Assembly (NCBI GenBank): GCA_016185345.1
Contig: JACPNS010000012.1
Span: 1-64,000, forward strand
Origin: Solirubrobacterales bacterium
Lineage (GTDB): Bacteria; Actinomycetota; Thermoleophilia; Solirubrobacterales; JACPNS01
Direction: 5' to 3'
Length of the DNA: 64,000 nt
Positions 1 through 7,717 of the stretch are shown here, one piece after another; within the stretch, counting starts at the first letter, position 1, and every line of letters starts with the position of its first letter. The notes beneath the pieces were generated by a model. The model saw only the letters and a program-made list of their open reading frames with translations. It made no database searches and was not told the DNA's origin. The position numbers were made by a program, and so were the translations under genes.

Positions 1-393
1 ATCGACAGCTCGCAGACGACAGCGCTCGTCACCAACGCACTTGGAATGGCCGTTGGCGAACGCAACCCAGGCGTCGGCTCGATAATTCACAGCGACCGCG
101 GAGCTCAATTTACGTCTTGGGCGTTCAGCCACAAGGTCAAGGGCGCAGGCCTCGCCCCGTCGATGGGCTCTGCCCGATCGGCCCATGACAACGCAATGAT
201 GGAATCGTTCTGGGCTCGCATGCAAGTTGAACTGCTCAACCGCAAACGATGGAAGACGAGGATCGAACTAGCAACGGCCATTCACGACTACATCGAGCTC
301 TTTCACAACACCAAGCGCCGGCACAGCGCTCTCAATATGCTGACGCCGGTTGAGTTCGAAACTCAACACCAATCAAACCAACTGGCTGCTTGA
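1..393 (+). CDS. IS3-family transposase (OrfB), C-terminal fragment
   Basis: The reading frame is open from base 1 with no start codon, so the gene is cut by the window edge. The visible 130 residues are the end of an rve/DDE integrase core. HSDRGAQFTS carries the second catalytic Asp and AHDNAMMESFWARMQ the catalytic Glu, at the D-35-E spacing typical of IS3. The tail FHNTKRRHSALNMLTPVEFE is the usual C-terminus of OrfB. The enzyme would catalyse cut-and-paste or copy-out transposition of its own element. The C-terminus looks intact, but whether the whole copy is functional cannot be seen here. Confidence 0.9.
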   Translation: MDSSQTTALVTNALGMAVGERNPGVGSIIHSDRGAQFTSWAFSHKVKGAGLAPSMGSARSAHDNAMMESFWARMQVELLNRKRWKTRIELATAIHDYIELFHNTKRRHSALNMLTPVEFETQHQSNQLAA

Positions 394-431
394 TTCTCGA
401 ATAGCGAGTCCACCAAAGCCGGGGCAGATCA
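1..431 (+). mobile_element. 3' end of an IS3-family insertion sequence
   Basis: The window opens inside an insertion sequence. It holds the C-terminal part of an IS3-type transposase and, about 12 bases after its stop, a terminal-repeat-like stretch (about 405-431) that reads TGATCTGCCCCGGC on the minus strand, the form expected for an IS3 right end. A similar but diverged GCGGGGCAGACC block follows at 434-457. The left end and target duplication lie outside the window, so the boundary is inferred from the sequence form only. Confidence 0.7.
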
Positions 432-591
432 AGGGTCAACCAAATGCGGGGCAGACCCATAAGCACCTTCGGGTGGCCGGGGGCGTATCCGGCCTCACGG
501 CCTCGCTGCCGCCCGTCAAACGCATTGTCGTTCAGCGTGTTGGGCTCGGCCGCTTCTTACGCATTTGGCGTTGACCGCCGATATACTGGCA

Positions 592-627
592 TCACGCTAT
601 GACGTAGGCGGTTGCTTTCGCTTCCAC
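592..627 (-). pseudogene. Decayed second copy of the 22-residue membrane peptide gene
   Basis: Read on the minus strand, a GTG at 627 opens VEAKATAYVIA and then stops. This matches the N-terminus of the small peptide encoded at 751-683 (MESATAYVIAL...). Upstream bases also resemble the other copy (GATC, A-rich, GG-TG). Where the intact copy has GCGTTGATC, this copy has GCGTGATG, so loss of one T creates the TGA stop. It lies directly beyond the hairpin at 639-672. It could instead be a real 11-residue peptide or a chance remnant. Confidence 0.45.
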
Positions 628-638
628 CTTCGATCAAC

Positions 639-672
639 AAAAACGGCCAGGGCTCTCGCCCCGGCCGTTTTT
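639..672. terminator. Bidirectional rho-independent terminator
   Basis: AAAAACGGCC (639-648) pairs perfectly with GGCCGTTTTT (663-672). The stem continues with GGG/CCC around a CTCTCG loop. The A run on one side and the T run on the other give a U-tract in both directions. On the minus strand it lies 10 bases after the stop of the 22-residue peptide gene, so it probably ends that transcript. Confidence 0.8.
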
Positions 673-682
673 GTTTAACGGG

Positions 683-751
683 TCACTTGCGGCCACTGGC
701 GACAAGCAACAGCACGATCAACGCTATGACGTAAGCCGTTGCGCTCTCCAT
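683..751 (-). CDS. Candidate 22-residue single-span membrane peptide
   Basis: ATG at 751 on the minus strand opens 22 codons ending in TGA at 683. The product starts MESATAYVIALIVLLLVA and ends SGRK: one hydrophobic helix followed by a positive C-terminus. A nearly perfect Shine-Dalgarno (AAAGGAGGTG, about 752-763) lies just upstream, and a strong terminator follows (639-672). A decayed copy lies at 592-627. Start signal, terminator and conserved duplicate together argue for a real gene that length cut-offs would miss. I do not recognise the family. KdpF- or CydX-like accessory peptides and type I toxins have this size, but nothing shows which, if any, applies. Confidence 0.55.
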   Translation of the reverse strand: MESATAYVIALIVLLLVASGRK

Positions 752-1065
752 ACCCACCTCCTTTTGATCACGGTCGAACCGGATCGTCCGACCACGTACG
801 CCGTCACCGGCCGACGCGATCGAGAAAGTGCCGTCCTCAGAGTCTGACCGACCTCCCGGCGAACACGTGTTCTGTCCGAATCGCCTCGTTAGCTCTTTGC
901 GTCAAACGCATGGAGGCGTTCACTCGATGAACGAATGGGACTGTCCGATCAACTGTGTGAGCATCCGAGTTAGTTGATTGTGTGAGCGAATCCTATTTCA
1001 GTCGGGTATCCGATCGCCGAAGTGGATCTTCAGAGCCGTCAGAGCCGACGACCAGTTATGGCACC
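752..1065. other. Gene-free stretch upstream of hisIE
   Basis: No convincing gene is seen. A 16-codon frame at 927-977 has one Trp codon but no attenuator. ATCAACT (948-954) and AGTTGAT (972-978) form an inverted repeat, and each arm is followed closely by TGTGTGAGC, so the stretch is also an imperfect direct repeat. It could be an operator or insertion scar for the his/trp operon. Confidence 0.4.
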
Positions 1066-1071
1066 TAGAAT
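1066..1071 (+). promoter_or_regulatory. Likely -10 element for the hisIE-trp operon
   Basis: TAGAAT lies 9 bases before the hisIE ATG, and no Shine-Dalgarno is visible between them. This suggests a leaderless or nearly leaderless transcript. No clear -35 is seen. Confidence 0.45.
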
Positions 1072-1080
1072 CCCCCGCAA

Positions 1081-1686
1081 ATGCCAGCACTCACCTTCGA
1101 CTCAAACGGGCTGATCCCATGCATCGTCCAGGACGCCGACACCGGCGCCGTGCTGACGCTTGCCTACATGAACGAGGAATCGCTCAAGAAGACGCAGGAG
1201 ACAGGGGAGACCTGGTTCTTCTCGCGTTCGCGAAATGAGCTCTGGCACAAGGGTGAGACCAGCGGCAACATCCAGAAGGTGCGCGAGCTGCGTTACGACT
1301 GTGACGGCGACGCGATCCTCGCTCTCGTCGAGCCAACCGGCCCTGCCTGCCACACGGGCGAGACGACCTGCTTCTACCGCGGTTTTGAAGGCGATCCGCG
1401 CACCCAGCGCTTCGAAGCCCCGGGCGAGCTGAGCCGCACGCTCGCCGCGCGCCGCGCCGAGATGCCCGAAGGCTCCTACACGACCCAGCTTCTGAACGAC
1501 CCTCCGTTCATCGCCGAGAAGGTCCTTGAAGAGGCCGAAGAGGTCACCCGCGCGGCGCGCGAAGAGACCGACGAACGCGTTGCCGACGAGGCTGCCGACG
1601 TGATCTACCACCTCGCGGTCCTGATGACCCAGCGTGGGCTGAGCCTGCAGGATGCCTTCCAAGTTCTCAACGAACGCGCACGCTGA
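1081..1686 (+). CDS. hisIE: Bifunctional phosphoribosyl-AMP cyclohydrolase / phosphoribosyl-ATP pyrophosphatase
   Basis: This enzyme carries out steps 2 and 3 of histidine biosynthesis: it hydrolyses PR-ATP to PR-AMP and opens the purine ring. The N-terminal HisI domain (about residues 1-110) shows YDCDGDAIL and [11 protein letters not shown] with the metal-binding Asp and Cys residues. The C-terminal HisE domain (about 115-201) shows [10 protein letters not shown] and [10 protein letters not shown]. At 201 residues it is normal for the fusion. Its TGA overlaps the trpE ATG (TGATG), so it is translationally coupled to the tryptophan genes. No other his genes lie in the window. Confidence 0.95.
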   Translation: MPALTFDSNGLIPCIVQDADTGAVLTLAYMNEESLKKTQETGETWFFSRSRNELWHKGETSGNIQKVRELRYDCDGDAILALVEPTGPACHTGETTCFYRGFEGDPRTQRFEAPGELSRTLAARRAEMPEGSYTTQLLNDPPFIAEKVLEEAEEVTRAAREETDERVADEAADVIYHLAVLMTQRGLSLQDAFQVLNERAR

Positions 1687-3167
1687 TGGCGCTGCCCTCG
1701 CTCGAGAAGGTCCGCACCCTTGCCGCGAATGGCAGCACCGTCATCCCGATCAGCGAGTCGTTCATCGAGGACGTTGAGACGCCTGTATCCGCGTTTCTAA
1801 AGCTGCGCGGCGACGGCCCAGCCTTTCTGCTCGAGTCGGCCGAGCAGGGCAACCGCTTCGGCCGTTGGTCATTCATCGGCGTCAAGCCACGTGCGCTGAT
1901 CACCCTGAAGGAAGGAGCGCTGACCGTCGGCGGTGTCGCGACTGAATTCAGTGATCCGTATCGCGCGGTTGCCGACGACCTGGCCAAGTACGTCCCGGCG
2001 GAGCTGCCGGAGTCCGACCTTCCGCCGGTCACCGGCGGCGCGGTCGGCCTCTTTGGTTACGACCTCGTCCGCTACGTAGAACCAGTGCTCGGCGAGCCGA
2101 ATCCCGATCCAGTCGGATTGCCCGACATGGCTCTGACGATCACCGGCGCGCTCGTCGCCTTTGACCACTTCAAACACCAGCTCACGGTGATCGCAAACGT
2201 CTTCCTCGATGAGGGCGCAGACGTGGACGCCGCCTACGCCGAGGCCGAGCAGACGATCGCCGAGATTCGCGAGAAGCTCAGCGGCCCGGTGCCGCGCATG
2301 GAGAAGCGCGAAACGGCGCCGGCCGAAGAGTTCGAATCAAACATCGGAGACGACGGCTACGCAAACGCCGTAGAAGCGGTGAAGGAGTACGTCCGCGCCG
2401 GCGACGCCTACCAAGTGGTCCCGTCCCAGCGCTGGAGCGGCGAATGCCCCGTCGATCCATTCAGCGTCTATCGCGGCATCCGCGCTGTGAACCCGTCGCC
2501 ATACATGTACTTCCTTGAGTTTGATGACTTTCACATCGCCGGCGCATCACCCGAGCCACTTGTCAGGGTCACCGGCCGCCACGCCGAATACCGCCCGATT
2601 GCCGGCACCAGGCCGCGCGCAGAAGATCCGGCCGCAGATGTCGCCCTTGGCGACGAGTTGCTCGCGGACGAGAAGGAAGTTGCCGAGCACGTGATGCTGG
2701 TCGACCTCGGTCGCAACGATCTCGGCCAGGTCTGCGAATACGGCTCGGTGAAGGTCGACGACCTGATGCGCATCGAGACCTTCAGCCACGTGATTCACAT
2801 CGTCAGTCAGATCAGCGGCACGCTCAAAGAGGGCGAGTCGGCGATCGAGCTGCTGCGCAGTTGTCTTCCGGCTGGCACATTGAGCGGCGCGCCAAAGGTG
2901 CGAGCGATGGAGATCATCGACGAGCTCGAGCCGGTCAAGCGCGGTGCCTACGCTGGAGCGATCGGCTATGTGGATTTCGGCGGCAACCTCGACACATGCA
3001 TCGTGATTCGCACCGTCGTGATCAAGGACGGCATTGCCCACGTGCAGGCAGGCGGCGGTATCGTCGCCGACTCCGATGCCGCGACCGAGGTCGCAGAAAC
3101 CCATGCGAAGTCGCGCGCGGTCTTCAAGGCTTTGGAACTCGCAGCGGCGCAAGAGGATTGGGCATGA
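1686..3167 (+). CDS. trpE: Anthranilate synthase component I
   Basis: TrpE converts chorismate and ammonia (supplied by TrpG) to anthranilate, the first committed step to tryptophan. At 493 residues it has the normal length. The N-terminal feedback-binding element LLES is present ([17 protein letters not shown], near residue 50). The C-terminal chorismate-binding core shows [37 protein letters not shown] and [13 protein letters not shown]. It starts inside the hisIE stop codon and overlaps trpG by 4 bases (ATGA), so the three are coupled. Retention of the LLES element suggests feedback inhibition by tryptophan. Confidence 0.96.
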   Translation: MALPSLEKVRTLAANGSTVIPISESFIEDVETPVSAFLKLRGDGPAFLLESAEQGNRFGRWSFIGVKPRALITLKEGALTVGGVATEFSDPYRAVADDLAKYVPAELPESDLPPVTGGAVGLFGYDLVRYVEPVLGEPNPDPVGLPDMALTITGALVAFDHFKHQLTVIANVFLDEGADVDAAYAEAEQTIAEIREKLSGPVPRMEKRETAPAEEFESNIGDDGYANAVEAVKEYVRAGDAYQVVPSQRWSGECPVDPFSVYRGIRAVNPSPYMYFLEFDDFHIAGASPEPLVRVTGRHAEYRPIAGTRPRAEDPAADVALGDELLADEKEVAEHVMLVDLGRNDLGQVCEYGSVKVDDLMRIETFSHVIHIVSQISGTLKEGESAIELLRSCLPAGTLSGAPKVRAMEIIDELEPVKRGAYAGAIGYVDFGGNLDTCIVIRTVVIKDGIAHVQAGGGIVADSDAATEVAETHAKSRAVFKALELAAAQEDWA

Positions 3168-3739
3168 AGGTTCTGATCATCGACAACTACGACTCGTTCA
3201 CGTACAACCTCGTGCAGTACCTCGGCGAGCTTGGCGCGGAGATCGAGGTCGTGCGCAACGACGCAGAATCGATCGAAGAGCTTCAGGCGCGCAGCCCCGA
3301 CCGCGTGGTCGTTTCGCCCGGGCCGTGCACGCCCAACGAGGCGGGCGTGTCACTCGAATCGATCAAGACTTTTGCCGAGGCCGGCGTGCCGGTGCTCGGC
3401 GTCTGCCTTGGGCACCAGGCGCTCGGTCAGGTCTTTGGCGGCGAAGTCGTTCGCGGGACCCCGACCCACGGCAAGACCGCATTGGTCGTTCACGACGGCA
3501 AGACGATCTTTGCGGACGTCGAGTCTCCGATTGAGGTCGCTCGCTACCACTCGCTTGTCGTGAAGCCAGAAACGCTGCCGGACGTTCTCGAAGTCAGCGC
3601 AACGACGAACGCGCCCGAGGGCAAGATCATCATGGGCCTGCGCCACAAGGAGCTTCCAGCTCAGGGCGTGCAATTCCACCCTGAATCGATCTTGACCGGC
3701 ACCGGGCTTGCACTTCTCGCAAACTTTCTGCGTTCGTAG
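3164..3739 (+). CDS. trpG: Anthranilate synthase component II (glutamine amidotransferase)
   Basis: TrpG is a class I glutamine amidotransferase that releases ammonia from glutamine and passes it to TrpE. Its 191 residues carry all expected marks: the start [29 protein letters not shown], the nucleophile Cys in [10 protein letters not shown], and the His/Glu pair in QFHPES. The start is set by the ATGA overlap with trpE. A separate PabA role is possible, since actinobacteria sometimes share this subunit with aminodeoxychorismate synthase. After trpG the operon is interrupted by a toxin-antitoxin pair before trpD. Confidence 0.96.
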   Translation: MKVLIIDNYDSFTYNLVQYLGELGAEIEVVRNDAESIEELQARSPDRVVVSPGPCTPNEAGVSLESIKTFAEAGVPVLGVCLGHQALGQVFGGEVVRGTPTHGKTALVVHDGKTIFADVESPIEVARYHSLVVKPETLPDVLEVSATTNAPEGKIIMGLRHKELPAQGVQFHPESILTGTGLALLANFLRS

Positions 3740-3748
3740 CGATTTCAT

Positions 3749-3777
3749 TACACATTGCAATGTGTATAGTGATACAC
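3749..3777 (+). promoter_or_regulatory. vapBC promoter with palindromic operator
   Basis: TACACATTGCAATGTGTA (3749-3766) is an 18-base perfect palindrome. A second overlapping inverted repeat, TGTGTA-N6-TACACA, spans 3761-3778. TATAGT (3765-3770) is a good -10 and lies exactly 7 bases before the vapB ATG, so the transcript probably begins at that ATG. Operators of this form are typical binding sites for the VapB/VapC complex, implying autorepression. Confidence 0.75.
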
Positions 3778-3984
3778 ATGCGAACGAATATCGAGATTGA
3801 CGATGACGTACTGCGAGCGGCGCAGAAGGTGGCCGGCACCACGACCAAGCGGGAAACCGTGGACTATGCGCTGCGCGAGCTGGCGGCCCGGCAGAAGCGG
3901 CTCGATTTCCTGAAGCTCCGTGGAAAGGTCGCTTGGGAAGGCGACCTCGACGACATGCGCGCTGGTCGCGAATGGTCGTTGTAG
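3778..3984 (+). CDS. vapB: VapB-type antitoxin
   Basis: This 68-residue protein starts MRTNIEIDDDVLRAAQKVAG, the form of the actinobacterial VapB family (short DNA-binding N-terminus, toxin-neutralising C-terminus). The C-terminal part KVAWEGDLDDMRAGREW is the usual toxin-wrapping segment with Trp residues. The start at 3778 is preferred over the in-frame ATG at 3760, because a palindromic operator and a -10 box at 3765-3770 occupy that region. It overlaps vapC by 13 bases. It neutralises VapC and with it probably represses its own promoter. Confidence 0.88.
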   Translation: MRTNIEIDDDVLRAAQKVAGTTTKRETVDYALRELAARQKRLDFLKLRGKVAWEGDLDDMRAGREWSL

Positions 3985-4376
3985 ACACCAGCGTCTGGGT
4001 CGACTTCCTTCGCGGTGTCGACAGCGATGAGGCTTCGGTCCTCACAAATCTCATCGTCACCGGCCAAGAAGTCGCCCTGACTGATCTCACCTTCACGGAA
4101 CTCCTTCAAGGAGTGAAGTCCGATGACAAAGCGAAAATGCTCTCCCAGGAGTTGAAAGCCTTCAGCATTCTGCGTCTTGGAAGCTTGGATGACTTCGAGT
4201 CCGCCGCCACAATGTTTCGAGCGACCCGCAATCAAGGCAAGTCGGTCAGAAAGACGATCGACTGCCTGATCGCAGCGGTGTGCGTGAGCGCGGATGCGGA
4301 GCTTCTACACAAGGACGTTGACTTCGACCGACTCGCGGATGTCTCCGATCTGAAGATCCTTGAGTTCGGGATCTGA
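3972..4376 (+). CDS. vapC: VapC-type PIN-domain ribonuclease toxin
   Basis: The 134-residue protein is a PIN-domain RNase. The four acidic active-site positions are visible: D5 in MVVVDTSVWVDFL, E43 in FTELLQG, D97 in TIDCLIAA and the D115/D117 pair in HKDVDFDRLA. Family members cleave tRNA or rRNA and halt translation until neutralised by VapB. The ATG at 3972 lies inside the end of vapB, the normal overlapping arrangement. The stop is only 12 bases before the trpD start, so trpD is likely read from transcripts passing through or starting at this module. Confidence 0.88.
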   Translation: MVVVDTSVWVDFLRGVDSDEASVLTNLIVTGQEVALTDLTFTELLQGVKSDDKAKMLSQELKAFSILRLGSLDDFESAATMFRATRNQGKSVRKTIDCLIAAVCVSADAELLHKDVDFDRLADVSDLKILEFGI

Positions 4377-4388
4377 CAAGCTTTCCAC

Positions 4389-5435
4389 GTGAACGCCGAA
4401 CCGATCATTCCGAACCCGTCTGTGACGGAGGCAATCGATGCCGCTGCATCGGGCGATGACCTCTCGACCGGAACAGCAGCTGGAGTGCTCGATGAGATCA
4501 TGTCGGGGCGCGTGGGAGAGGTTCAGACCGCCGCCTTCCTGATCGCCCTGCGAACCAAGGGCGAGACTGCCGACGAATTGGCCGGACTTGCACGGACGAT
4601 GCGCCACCACGCGCTCCCTGTGAGCACCGGTCGTGACGATCTTGTGGACACGGCAGGCACGGGCGGAGGGACGCCGACCTTCAACGTCTCGACCACGGCC
4701 GCGTTCGTCGCTTGCGGTGCCGGTTGTGCAATCGCCAAGCACGGCAACAGGTCAAACACCAGCAAGAGCGGCAGCGCCGACCTGCTCGAGGCGCTCGGCG
4801 CCAACATCGAGCTCGATCCGGAAGCAGTCGCCGAACTGATCGATGAGATCGGCTTCGGGTTCATGTTCGCGCCGGCCTACCACGCGGCGATGAAGTACGT
4901 CGTCCCGGTCCGCAAGGCGCTCGCCGTAAGAACCGCTTTCAACTTCCTCGGCCCGCTCACGAACCCCGCAGGCGCCAGTCACCAGCTGATCGGCGTCTCC
5001 GACCCGCGCTTCCAAGACGTCATCGCGCAGGCGCTTGCCGAACTCGGCACTGAGCACTCGATGGTCGTCCACGGCATGGAGAAACTCGACGAGCTTTCAG
5101 CCACCCAGTCAACTCGAGTCACCGAAATCCGCGGCAGCGAAATCACCTCACACGAGGTGACTCCCGAAGATCTGGGCCTCGAAAGCGTCGAACCCGGCCG
5201 ATTCTCCGCAGGAACTCCGGGCGAAAACGCAGCCACCACCCGCGCAGTGCTGAGTGGTTCCGACGGCCCAGACCGTACGCTTACGATCATCAATGCCGCA
5301 GCGGCGATCTACGTCGGCGGCAGGGCCAGCTCACTGGCCGATGGCGTGCAGCAGGCGACAAAGTCGATTGACTCAGGCGCCGCACATGACAAACTGAATC
5401 AGTTCGTGGAGCGTTCACAGCTCCTCGCCAGGTAG
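4389..5435 (+). CDS. trpD: Anthranilate phosphoribosyltransferase
   Basis: TrpD joins anthranilate to PRPP to give phosphoribosyl-anthranilate. The 348-residue protein has the PRPP-binding GTGGGTPTFNVSTT motif and KHGNRSNTSKSGSADLLEAL, both near residues 80-135, and the GPLTNPA segment. It starts with GTG at 4389, 12 bases after vapC, with no clear ribosome-binding site. That spacing suggests it is cotranscribed with the upstream genes. Length and motifs are normal for the family. Confidence 0.95.
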   Translation: MNAEPIIPNPSVTEAIDAAASGDDLSTGTAAGVLDEIMSGRVGEVQTAAFLIALRTKGETADELAGLARTMRHHALPVSTGRDDLVDTAGTGGGTPTFNVSTTAAFVACGAGCAIAKHGNRSNTSKSGSADLLEALGANIELDPEAVAELIDEIGFGFMFAPAYHAAMKYVVPVRKALAVRTAFNFLGPLTNPAGASHQLIGVSDPRFQDVIAQALAELGTEHSMVVHGMEKLDELSATQSTRVTEIRGSEITSHEVTPEDLGLESVEPGRFSAGTPGENAATTRAVLSGSDGPDRTLTIINAAAAIYVGGRASSLADGVQQATKSIDSGAAHDKLNQFVERSQLLAR

Positions 5436-5452
5436 GGGAACACTCAGACACT

Positions 5453-6244
5453 TTGGGCAGCAGGATCGAAAACCTCATTTCCGTAACGCGAGACGAACTC
5501 GAGTCGCGCAAGCGCACCACGCCTGTCGCCGAGCTCGAAAAGCTGATTGCCTCGTCCAGCCGCGAGGGCAAGCCGTTCAACGAAGCGCTCGTGCGCCCCG
5601 GCCTTTCCGTGATCGCCGAGCACAAGCGTCGCTCGCCGAGCGTGGGTGAGATCCGCGCCGGTTCCACCGTTACCGAGATCGTCCAGGCCTACGAGCGCGG
5701 TGGCGCAGCGGCACTTTCCGTCCTGACCGACACCAAGAACTTCGGCGGCACGATCGCCGACCTCGACGAGGCTCGCGTCGCCAGCGGCCTGCCGATCCTT
5801 GCCAAGAACTTCCACATCGATCCGTACCAGCTTTACGAATCGGCAGCCCACGGTGCTGATGCGATCCTGATCGTCGTCGCGTCCGTGGACGAGCGCCGCC
5901 TCAATGAGCTCTACCAAGAGGCGCACTCGCTCGACCTCGACGTTCTCGTAGAGGTGCACAACGAGGAAGAGCTCGAGCAGGCATTCGAGCTTGATGCAGA
6001 CGTGATCGGCATCAACAATCGCGACCTCGCCACCTTCGAGATTGACGTCGAGACCACTTTTGAGCTGATGGCCGACATCCCCACGGGGATCACGATCGTC
6101 GCCGAATCAGGCATCGCCAACATGGATCAGATCCGGCGCCTGGACGATGCCGGCGTGGATGCAGTGCTGATCGGCCAAGCACTGATGAGTTCTCCCGATG
6201 TGGAAGAAGCGTGTCGCGCGTTCACCCGCCTCGACGAGGACTAA
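5453..6244 (+). CDS. trpC: Indole-3-glycerol phosphate synthase
   Basis: TrpC closes the indole ring of carboxyphenylamino-deoxyribulose phosphate. At 263 residues the (beta/alpha)8 barrel is full length. It shows AEHKRRSPSVGEI (catalytic Glu/Lys region), LAKNFHIDPYQLYES, GINNRDL and VAESGI (phosphate binding). The start is a TTG at 5453; no ATG or GTG lies near it in frame, and a GGTAGGGGA stretch is present about 15 bases upstream. It follows trpD by 17 bases and is the last gene before htrA interrupts the trp order. Confidence 0.94.
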   Translation: MGSRIENLISVTRDELESRKRTTPVAELEKLIASSSREGKPFNEALVRPGLSVIAEHKRRSPSVGEIRAGSTVTEIVQAYERGGAAALSVLTDTKNFGGTIADLDEARVASGLPILAKNFHIDPYQLYESAAHGADAILIVVASVDERRLNELYQEAHSLDLDVLVEVHNEEELEQAFELDADVIGINNRDLATFEIDVETTFELMADIPTGITIVAESGIANMDQIRRLDDAGVDAVLIGQALMSSPDVEEACRAFTRLDED

Positions 6245-6378
6245 CACTGCCACAGCCTTTTTCTCAGGCTTCTCTCAGAAATCCCCGCAAGTATTGATCG
6301 TGGTTTGAGCACGAATTGCGGAAGTTATTCCGAGCGCACCGAAACGGAAGATCCGGTGTTCATGTGCCGACTTCCCTG

Positions 6379-6384
6379 CTAAAT
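6379..6384 (+). promoter_or_regulatory. Likely -10 element for htrA
   Basis: In CTAAATAAAGGAC the hexamer CTAAAT ends 7 bases before the ATG at 6392. The AAAGGA that follows could also serve as a ribosome-binding site for the second ATG at 6401. The 147 bases between trpC and htrA thus probably hold a separate promoter. Confidence 0.4.
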
Positions 6385-6391
6385 AAAGGAC

Positions 6392-7651
6392 ATGAACTCG
6401 ATGAACGATTTTGACCAAACCCCTCAGTCGCCGGCATCCCGTGGCGGCTCAAGCGCCGGACTCTCGTTTGTGTCCGCCGTGATTGGTGGCGCGATAGTCG
6501 CCGCGATCATCGCTGTGCTGATCGTCACCGGAGTCATCGGTGACAAAGAGACGGTCGTGACCAGCAGCGGCGGCGTTGCGGCGACCACGGCGAACGCCAG
6601 CGGCGAGGCCAAGACGGTCGGCGCGATCTACAAGCAGGCCTCGCCTGCGGTCGTTTCACTTCAGACCCGCGTAGCGTCAGGAAGCGACAACGCCTTCGGC
6701 CAACAACAGGAAGGCACCGCGACGGGCACCGGCTTCGTGATCAGTGATGACGGCTACATCGTCACCAACGATCACGTGGTTGCTGGCTTCAAGGGCGATG
6801 TCAAAGTCACCTTCGGCGATGACAAAACGATCTCTGGAAAAGTGATCGGACAGGACCCCTCAAACGACATCGCAATCGTCAAGGTTGACAAGGGCGATCA
6901 CAAGCTGACCACATTGCCGCTTGGCGATTCGTCCAAAGTCGCAGTTGGCGACCCCGTTGTCGCGATCGGCAACCCGTTTGGGCTGAATCAGAGCGTCACG
7001 ACCGGAATCGTCTCCGCACTCCAGCGCACGATCACCGCGCCGAACAATTTCTCGATCGACAATGTCATTCAGACCGATGCCGCGATCAACCCCGGTAACT
7101 CCGGCGGGCCGCTTTTGAACGGCGCTGGTGAAGTGATCGGCGTGAACAGCCAGATCGCTACGGGCGGCGGCGCGGGCGGTGGTGGCAACGTTGGCATCGG
7201 CTTCGCAGTGCCGGCCGACACAGTCAAGAAGATCATCCCTCAGCTTGAGAAAAACGGCAAGGTCGAGTACGCCTACCTCGGTGTTTCGACCGGCACGCTC
7301 CCGACTGCGGCGGCCGAACGACTGAAACTGGGCACCGACGCAGGCGCGGTTGTGGCTTGCGTTGTCAAGGGTGGGCCGGGCGAGAAGGCTGGCCTCACGG
7401 CCGGAGGGCAGGACACGGCAACCATCGACGGCGCGCAGTTCAACCTCGACGCCGACGTGATCACCAAAGTTGCCGGCAAGGACGTCAAGACCAGTACCGA
7501 CGTGCAAAAGGCCGTGCTCCAGAAGAAGCCGGGTGACGAGATCGAAATCAACGTCACGCGCAACGGAGACAACAAGACGCTGAAGGCCAAGCTCGGTACC
7601 CGTCCGACTTCGACAACGAACAACTGCAGCGACCCGCAGACCCAGCCCTAG
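6392..7651 (+). CDS. HtrA/DegP-type membrane-anchored serine protease with PDZ domain
   Basis: The 419-residue protein has a short cytoplasmic N-terminus, one membrane helix (about residues 25-47), then a trypsin-like S1C protease domain facing outside. The catalytic triad is complete: His128 in TNDHVV, Asp159 in SNDIAIVKV and Ser237 in GNSGGPL. A PDZ domain follows (about 285-400), with an insert rather than the usual short loop. Such proteases degrade or sense misfolded envelope proteins. It sits between trpC and trpF, where no protease is expected, with its own likely promoter. A start at 6401 (second Met) is also possible, because AAAGGA is better spaced for it. Confidence 0.92.
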   Translation: MNSMNDFDQTPQSPASRGGSSAGLSFVSAVIGGAIVAAIIAVLIVTGVIGDKETVVTSSGGVAATTANASGEAKTVGAIYKQASPAVVSLQTRVASGSDNAFGQQQEGTATGTGFVISDDGYIVTNDHVVAGFKGDVKVTFGDDKTISGKVIGQDPSNDIAIVKVDKGDHKLTTLPLGDSSKVAVGDPVVAIGNPFGLNQSVTTGIVSALQRTITAPNNFSIDNVIQTDAAINPGNSGGPLLNGAGEVIGVNSQIATGGGAGGGGNVGIGFAVPADTVKKIIPQLEKNGKVEYAYLGVSTGTLPTAAAERLKLGTDAGAVVACVVKGGPGEKAGLTAGGQDTATIDGAQFNLDADVITKVAGKDVKTSTDVQKAVLQKKPGDEIEINVTRNGDNKTLKAKLGTRPTSTTNNCSDPQTQP

Positions 7652-7704
7652 TCCCAAGCCGAGCTGCAGAATCGCCTTGCGGCGGCCCGTCGTCACGGTC
7701 ATGT

Positions 7705-7710
7705 CAGAAT
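7705..7710 (+). promoter_or_regulatory. Possible -10 element for trpF
   Basis: CAGAAT ends 7 bases before the GTG start at 7718, the same spacing seen at vapB, pfkA and others. The hexamer itself is weak. Confidence 0.3.
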
Positions 7711-7717
7711 TCGGACC

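Noticed and set aside
927-977. Possible trp leader peptide (16 codons with one Trp)
   Set aside because: Only one Trp codon and no alternative hairpins or terminator before hisIE.
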